NCBI GenBank assembly: GCA_027021445.1 | Contig: JALUUH010000097.1 | Coordinates: 1 to 36,631, forward strand | Length of the DNA stretch: 36,631 nucleotides | Direction: 5' to 3' | DNA from: Gammaproteobacteria bacterium | GTDB lineage: Bacteria; Pseudomonadota; Gammaproteobacteria; S012-40 | Part shown: piece after piece, positions 33,645 through 36,631 of the stretch | Layout of the letters: every line of letters starts with the position of its first letter | Position numbering within the stretch: the stretch's first letter is position 1 | The notes under the pieces: model-generated | The model's input: only the letters and a program-made list of their open reading frames with translations | The model's database searches: none | Told to the model about the DNA's origin: nothing | Made by a program: the position numbers and the translations under genes

Positions 33645-34610
33645 ATGAAAGCCTTCCTGGTAATAAGCTTTTTTATACTACAAAGTGTTCATGCAAGTCC
33701 ATTGTTAAGACCTCAGCTAGATTCTGATGAGTTTTACAGCGAAACGTTTAGCATGTTCTCTGATTTAGGCAACGGTGTTTATTTGTATAGCCAGATTGGA
33801 TTAACGAATATTGGACCTGGAGACAAGAAAGGTCTATGTCATCTCTTAATTGTACGCCCTGGTCACGTGCCCATACATGAATCAGTCATTGTAGAGCAGG
33901 AGGAGTGGTCGTATAACGATACGACCGAGTCATTAAAGGTCGCTCAATGCAGTCTACGTTTAGCAGAAAATACCCGTCGAATGATATTTTTTGGCCGGAT
34001 AGATAAGACTTCAATTCAAATAGAATTTTCCCGTAGTCCACAAAAATTTTTAATGCCGAATAGCCAGCTTGAGCAAGAGTCAGGTTACTACCGGCCTGAA
34101 ATATATATTCCATGGTCAACAACAAGCGCAAAATATGTTACAGAAAATGAAACGTCAGCGCTTATGCAAGGAAATGGTTATGCTGATCACTCAAGGACAA
34201 CGTTGTTACCTGCTCAATTAGCCAGCCAATGGATTCGATTTCGAGGGATAGCTGGCAATGAGGCCACTCTTATGTTGGCGAGGTTTCCGCCGAAAGCCGG
34301 GGGTGCTAAGGGCTGGGTTTGGCATCGTTCAGGCGTAGCACAACCCTTATTAGCGCTAAAGATAAATCGTGGAATCGTTACCGATGAAAAAGGCTGGTCA
34401 ATTAGCTTTATGGATCAAACGGGGAAGATGGAAATACTGAGTAGCCAATTATTGTACCGGCATGCTCCGCTCGAAGAAAAGGGGTTTTTAAAGAAGATAG
34501 TTGCATCGATTATTGGAAACCCTGTAACCCGCACATATCGTGCGTCATTACGGAAAGCGAATGGCGTGTCATTCTCGGGTATCTTGGAAGTCTCTTTTTC
34601 TAATGAGTGA
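33645..34610 (+). CDS. Secreted protein, possible AttH/CrtC-like lipocalin fold
   Basis: This is a 321-residue protein with a Sec signal peptide (MKAFLVISFFILQSVHAS, cleavage near VHA-S). The remainder is beta-rich without membrane segments. The segment GNGYADHSRTTLLPAQLASQ followed by WIRFRGIAG resembles the G-x-G-Y-x-D-H strand of AttH/hydroxyneurosporene-synthase-like double lipocalins, and the alternating strand pattern to the C-terminus fits. The match is by motif only, so confidence in the family is low; confidence that it is a real exported protein is high. ATG 33645 is the only start that keeps the signal peptide. A MITE fragment sits just upstream. Confidence 0.65.
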   Translation: MKAFLVISFFILQSVHASPLLRPQLDSDEFYSETFSMFSDLGNGVYLYSQIGLTNIGPGDKKGLCHLLIVRPGHVPIHESVIVEQEEWSYNDTTESLKVAQCSLRLAENTRRMIFFGRIDKTSIQIEFSRSPQKFLMPNSQLEQESGYYRPEIYIPWSTTSAKYVTENETSALMQGNGYADHSRTTLLPAQLASQWIRFRGIAGNEATLMLARFPPKAGGAKGWVWHRSGVAQPLLALKINRGIVTDEKGWSISFMDQTGKMEILSSQLLYRHAPLEEKGFLKKIVASIIGNPVTRTYRASLRKANGVSFSGILEVSFSNE

Positions 34611-34792
34611 TTATTGTTTGAATGCTATAATTATTTGAAAATATTAGATTTTTAGTTATTTCCAGCTTGCCTGGATTGCTTGTTTTTTGTATGGAAACAA
34701 AAACCATTTTTGGTGCAAAGATTTCACTTAATTTTTCGGCCTTTTATGTCGATACCGCTTAGAATATCAGCCTGTAAATCCACCTATCAATC

Positions 34793-35980
34793 ATGAATGC
34801 TCTTAAAGAAATAAAGGAAAGTTGGCTAGCCTGGTTGATAACTGCTCTAGGTTCGGTTGTCGTCATTGTTATTCCAAACCCGTTCATCAGCGGATTTGTG
34901 GTATTTGTATGTGCGATTTTTTGGTTTGCTCGTATACGTGGATATAAAAAGCAACTTCAGCAAATACACAAAGCACACGAATCTCAAGCCCAAGCTGTCG
35001 ATGGTTTGATTGCACTATCAATATTGGAAAGTGGTTCAACCGACGCGATATTGTCACCTTTGATTAATAATATAAGCCAAATCCAAGGTGTGATTGCAGA
35101 TGCGACGGTAAAGCTGAATACAAGCTTTAGTGGCATGTTAGAAAAGACAGATAATCAGAGTAGTATATTAACGGAAGTTACAAAATCGCTTTACCAAGAA
35201 GGTAGCGAGTCGGAAGAAATGAATTTGGAGCAATTTGTAAAGGAAACCGATAAAGTACTCGGCGGCTATGTTGGTTTACTGATAAATATTGCTGAAAAAA
35301 GTGTATCCGCAGCTTACAAAATGGATGATATGGCAAGGCATATGGATAATATGTTTGCCATGCTTGAACAGATTCGAAGTCTATCCGATCAAACCAATTT
35401 ATTAGCCTTGAATGCGGCGGTAGAAGCGGCTCGCGCGGGTGAGGCGGGCAGAGGATTCGCGGTGGTGGCCGATGAAGTTCGAAACCTTTCTATTCGCTCA
35501 AGAGAAACGAATGAGCAAATTCGCGAGCAAATTGAGGTCACCAAGCATTCCCTTGGTGAAGCAAATGGCATTGTTGGCGATATTGCATCGATTGATATGA
35601 ACACATCGCTGAATGCAAAAGGTAATCTCGATAAGATGTTGGGCGAGATCCAGAAAGTCAATGAAATTGTCGCTGAAGGTATTCTGAATTCAACCGCTAT
35701 ATCAAGCTCTATTCAAATTGATGTTAATAATGCAGTAACCGCTTTACAATATGAAGATTTTATTTCTCAGCTATGTGAAATGATAAAATCAGTGGTAGTT
35801 GTTGAAATAGAGAAAAAGCAAGCCATAATTAGCATTTTTTCTAAGAATGAAAACCTTTCTCAATCGATTGAAGAAATCTCGCTGTTAGTGAAAAAAATGC
35901 AAGACGATATCGCTAGCACGACCTATTCTGATAAAGTTGGACAAGATAACATGTCAGAAGGGGATATTGATTTATTCTAG
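34793..35980 (+). CDS. Methyl-accepting chemotaxis protein lacking a periplasmic sensor domain
   Basis: This is a 395-residue transducer. Two closely spaced TM helices (residues about 12-28 and 32-46, [20 protein letters not shown] then [15 protein letters not shown]) leave almost nothing in the periplasm. After a linker with no recognisable HAMP comes the cytoplasmic signalling hairpin with [33 protein letters not shown] and SRETNEQI, the kinase-coupling tip of MCPs. The C-terminal part is helical and ends MSEGDIDLF without an obvious CheR-binding pentapeptide. It probably senses a cytoplasmic or membrane signal. ATG 34793 is the start because TM1 begins at residue 11. Confidence 0.87.
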   Translation: MNALKEIKESWLAWLITALGSVVVIVIPNPFISGFVVFVCAIFWFARIRGYKKQLQQIHKAHESQAQAVDGLIALSILESGSTDAILSPLINNISQIQGVIADATVKLNTSFSGMLEKTDNQSSILTEVTKSLYQEGSESEEMNLEQFVKETDKVLGGYVGLLINIAEKSVSAAYKMDDMARHMDNMFAMLEQIRSLSDQTNLLALNAAVEAARAGEAGRGFAVVADEVRNLSIRSRETNEQIREQIEVTKHSLGEANGIVGDIASIDMNTSLNAKGNLDKMLGEIQKVNEIVAEGILNSTAISSSIQIDVNNAVTALQYEDFISQLCEMIKSVVVVEIEKKQAIISIFSKNENLSQSIEEISLLVKKMQDDIASTTYSDKVGQDNMSEGDIDLF

Positions 35981-36241
35981 GGTAATACAGTTTAAGCACT
36001 CATCCTCCTGATTTACCTTGCTCTTGTCGTTCGATTTTCCGCGTTTTCTAGCGTAGCGAAGCTCACACACCGGATGAACTGCGGCGCACTTAGAAAATTT
36101 AACGATCTCATGGTGCTGCATTCATCTCTGAGCGGTCAACTGCGGAATCCAGGTCAACGATTCCAAACATTTTGAATGCACTGCAGCCATTCAGATTGCG
36201 TTTGATTTGTTCGCGAACAAAAAAAGTGCGCATTCAAAAAA

Positions 36242-36631
36242 TTAATTTGAAATATTGATGAGATTGCCTGCCAAGCTATTATTGTTTTCATCGTCCTCAT
36301 CGACCCAGCCGTTGTGATCGGCAATGGCACCGAGATAATAAGTGCCATAAGCCATCGAGCTTGAAATGGTAATCGTAGAATTGGCTTGACTGCTCGCGCC
36401 ACCCGCCAAGCCACTATTGAGGTTGCGTTCTCCGATAAATATATCCGAGGTAGTAATGATTGCATCCGTGGAGAGGTAATACCCGATGCGAAAATAACTT
36501 GCTGGCCCCGCACCAGCATTGGCGACCGTATTACTTATGACAATGCTCTCACCCCGAGACCCAATACTCGGGCCGCTCACTGCAGTCATCGTCAGATCGG
36601 GTTTAGGTACGATCATTATATTACCTACCAA
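36242..36631 (-). CDS. CARDB-domain protein, 3' part only
   Basis: This gene runs off the window edge; 129 residues of its C-terminus are visible. They hold one CARDB (cell-adhesion-related bacterial Ig-like) module: PDLTMTAVSGPSIGSRGE, ISNTVANAGAGPAS, FRIGYYLSTDAIITTSDIFI, TYYLGAIADHNGWVDEDDEN and the terminal NNSLAGNLINISN. Such modules repeat in tandem in secreted or surface proteins, so the full protein is probably much larger. The regular start lies outside the window. The roughly 260 bp between this stop and the chemoreceptor stop contain no gene I can support. Confidence 0.8.
   Translation of the reverse strand: MVGNIMIVPKPDLTMTAVSGPSIGSRGESIVISNTVANAGAGPASYFRIGYYLSTDAIITTSDIFIGERNLNSGLAGGASSQANSTITISSSMAYGTYYLGAIADHNGWVDEDDENNNSLAGNLINISN

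Overview
The window looks like chromosomal DNA of an AT-leaning gammaproteobacterium. The clues are an E. coli-like yjfI-yjfJ-yjfK block, a complete rml dTDP-rhamnose operon, REP-type repeats around a RAYT transposase gene, GGDEF-EAL proteins and a cytoplasmic-type chemoreceptor. I cannot name the genus. I saw no tRNA, rRNA or CRISPR array.

Layout. (1) About 1-7.5 kb is an accessory zone. It holds a decayed DUF4143 ATPase gene, a frameshifted RAYT gene flanked by REP sequences, an IS21-type element whose istA has lost an internal C-terminal block, two apparently intact AAA+/DUF4143 ATPases, and a Uma2-type nuclease. The second ATPase is preceded by two near-identical 30-bp dyads set 32 bp apart. 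(2) About 7.5-12.3 kb is an rmlACDB operon. Its first gene starts at the end of a truncated Uma2 gene, and a full-length paralogue of that gene lies just after the operon in the same orientation. A 162-bp MITE-like palindrome sits between rmlB and the intact Uma2 gene, and related fragments occur elsewhere in the window. (3) At 12.4-13.4 kb an ERCC4(XPF)-HhH nuclease overlaps a VanZ-like membrane protein gene.

(4) At 13.5-20.5 kb eight genes form one operon: DUF2170 (YjfI), PspA/IM30 (YjfJ), DUF2491 (YjfK), a ribbon-helix-helix-like protein, a two-TM potassium channel with an RCK-like domain, a Ser/Tyr/Arg-rich lipoprotein, a double DUF350 membrane protein and a seven-TM spermidine-synthase-like enzyme. 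This is an envelope-stress (Psp-type) cassette joined to ion and polyamine functions. Its promoter is embedded in a perfect inverted repeat. (5) A secreted, probably outer-membrane protein follows. (6) At 21.6-28.0 kb two tandem GAF-PAS-PAS-GGDEF-EAL paralogues share a 215-bp identical patch, which suggests gene conversion, but differ in the GGDEF inhibitory site.

(7) At 28.5-32.1 kb are a FRG-domain protein and, converging on it, a two-gene unit made of a periplasmic VWA protein and a membrane-anchored coiled-coil protein. (8) At 32.3-36.6 kb are an alpha/beta hydrolase, an unlisted 46-codon membrane protein, a secreted protein of possible lipocalin (AttH/CrtC) type, a methyl-accepting chemotaxis protein without a periplasmic sensor domain, and the 3' end of a CARDB-repeat surface protein cut by the window edge.

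The best candidates for new biology are the Psp/K+ channel/polyamine operon with its dyad promoter, the tandem operator in front of the DUF4143 ATPase, and the VWA/coiled-coil pair next to FRG.
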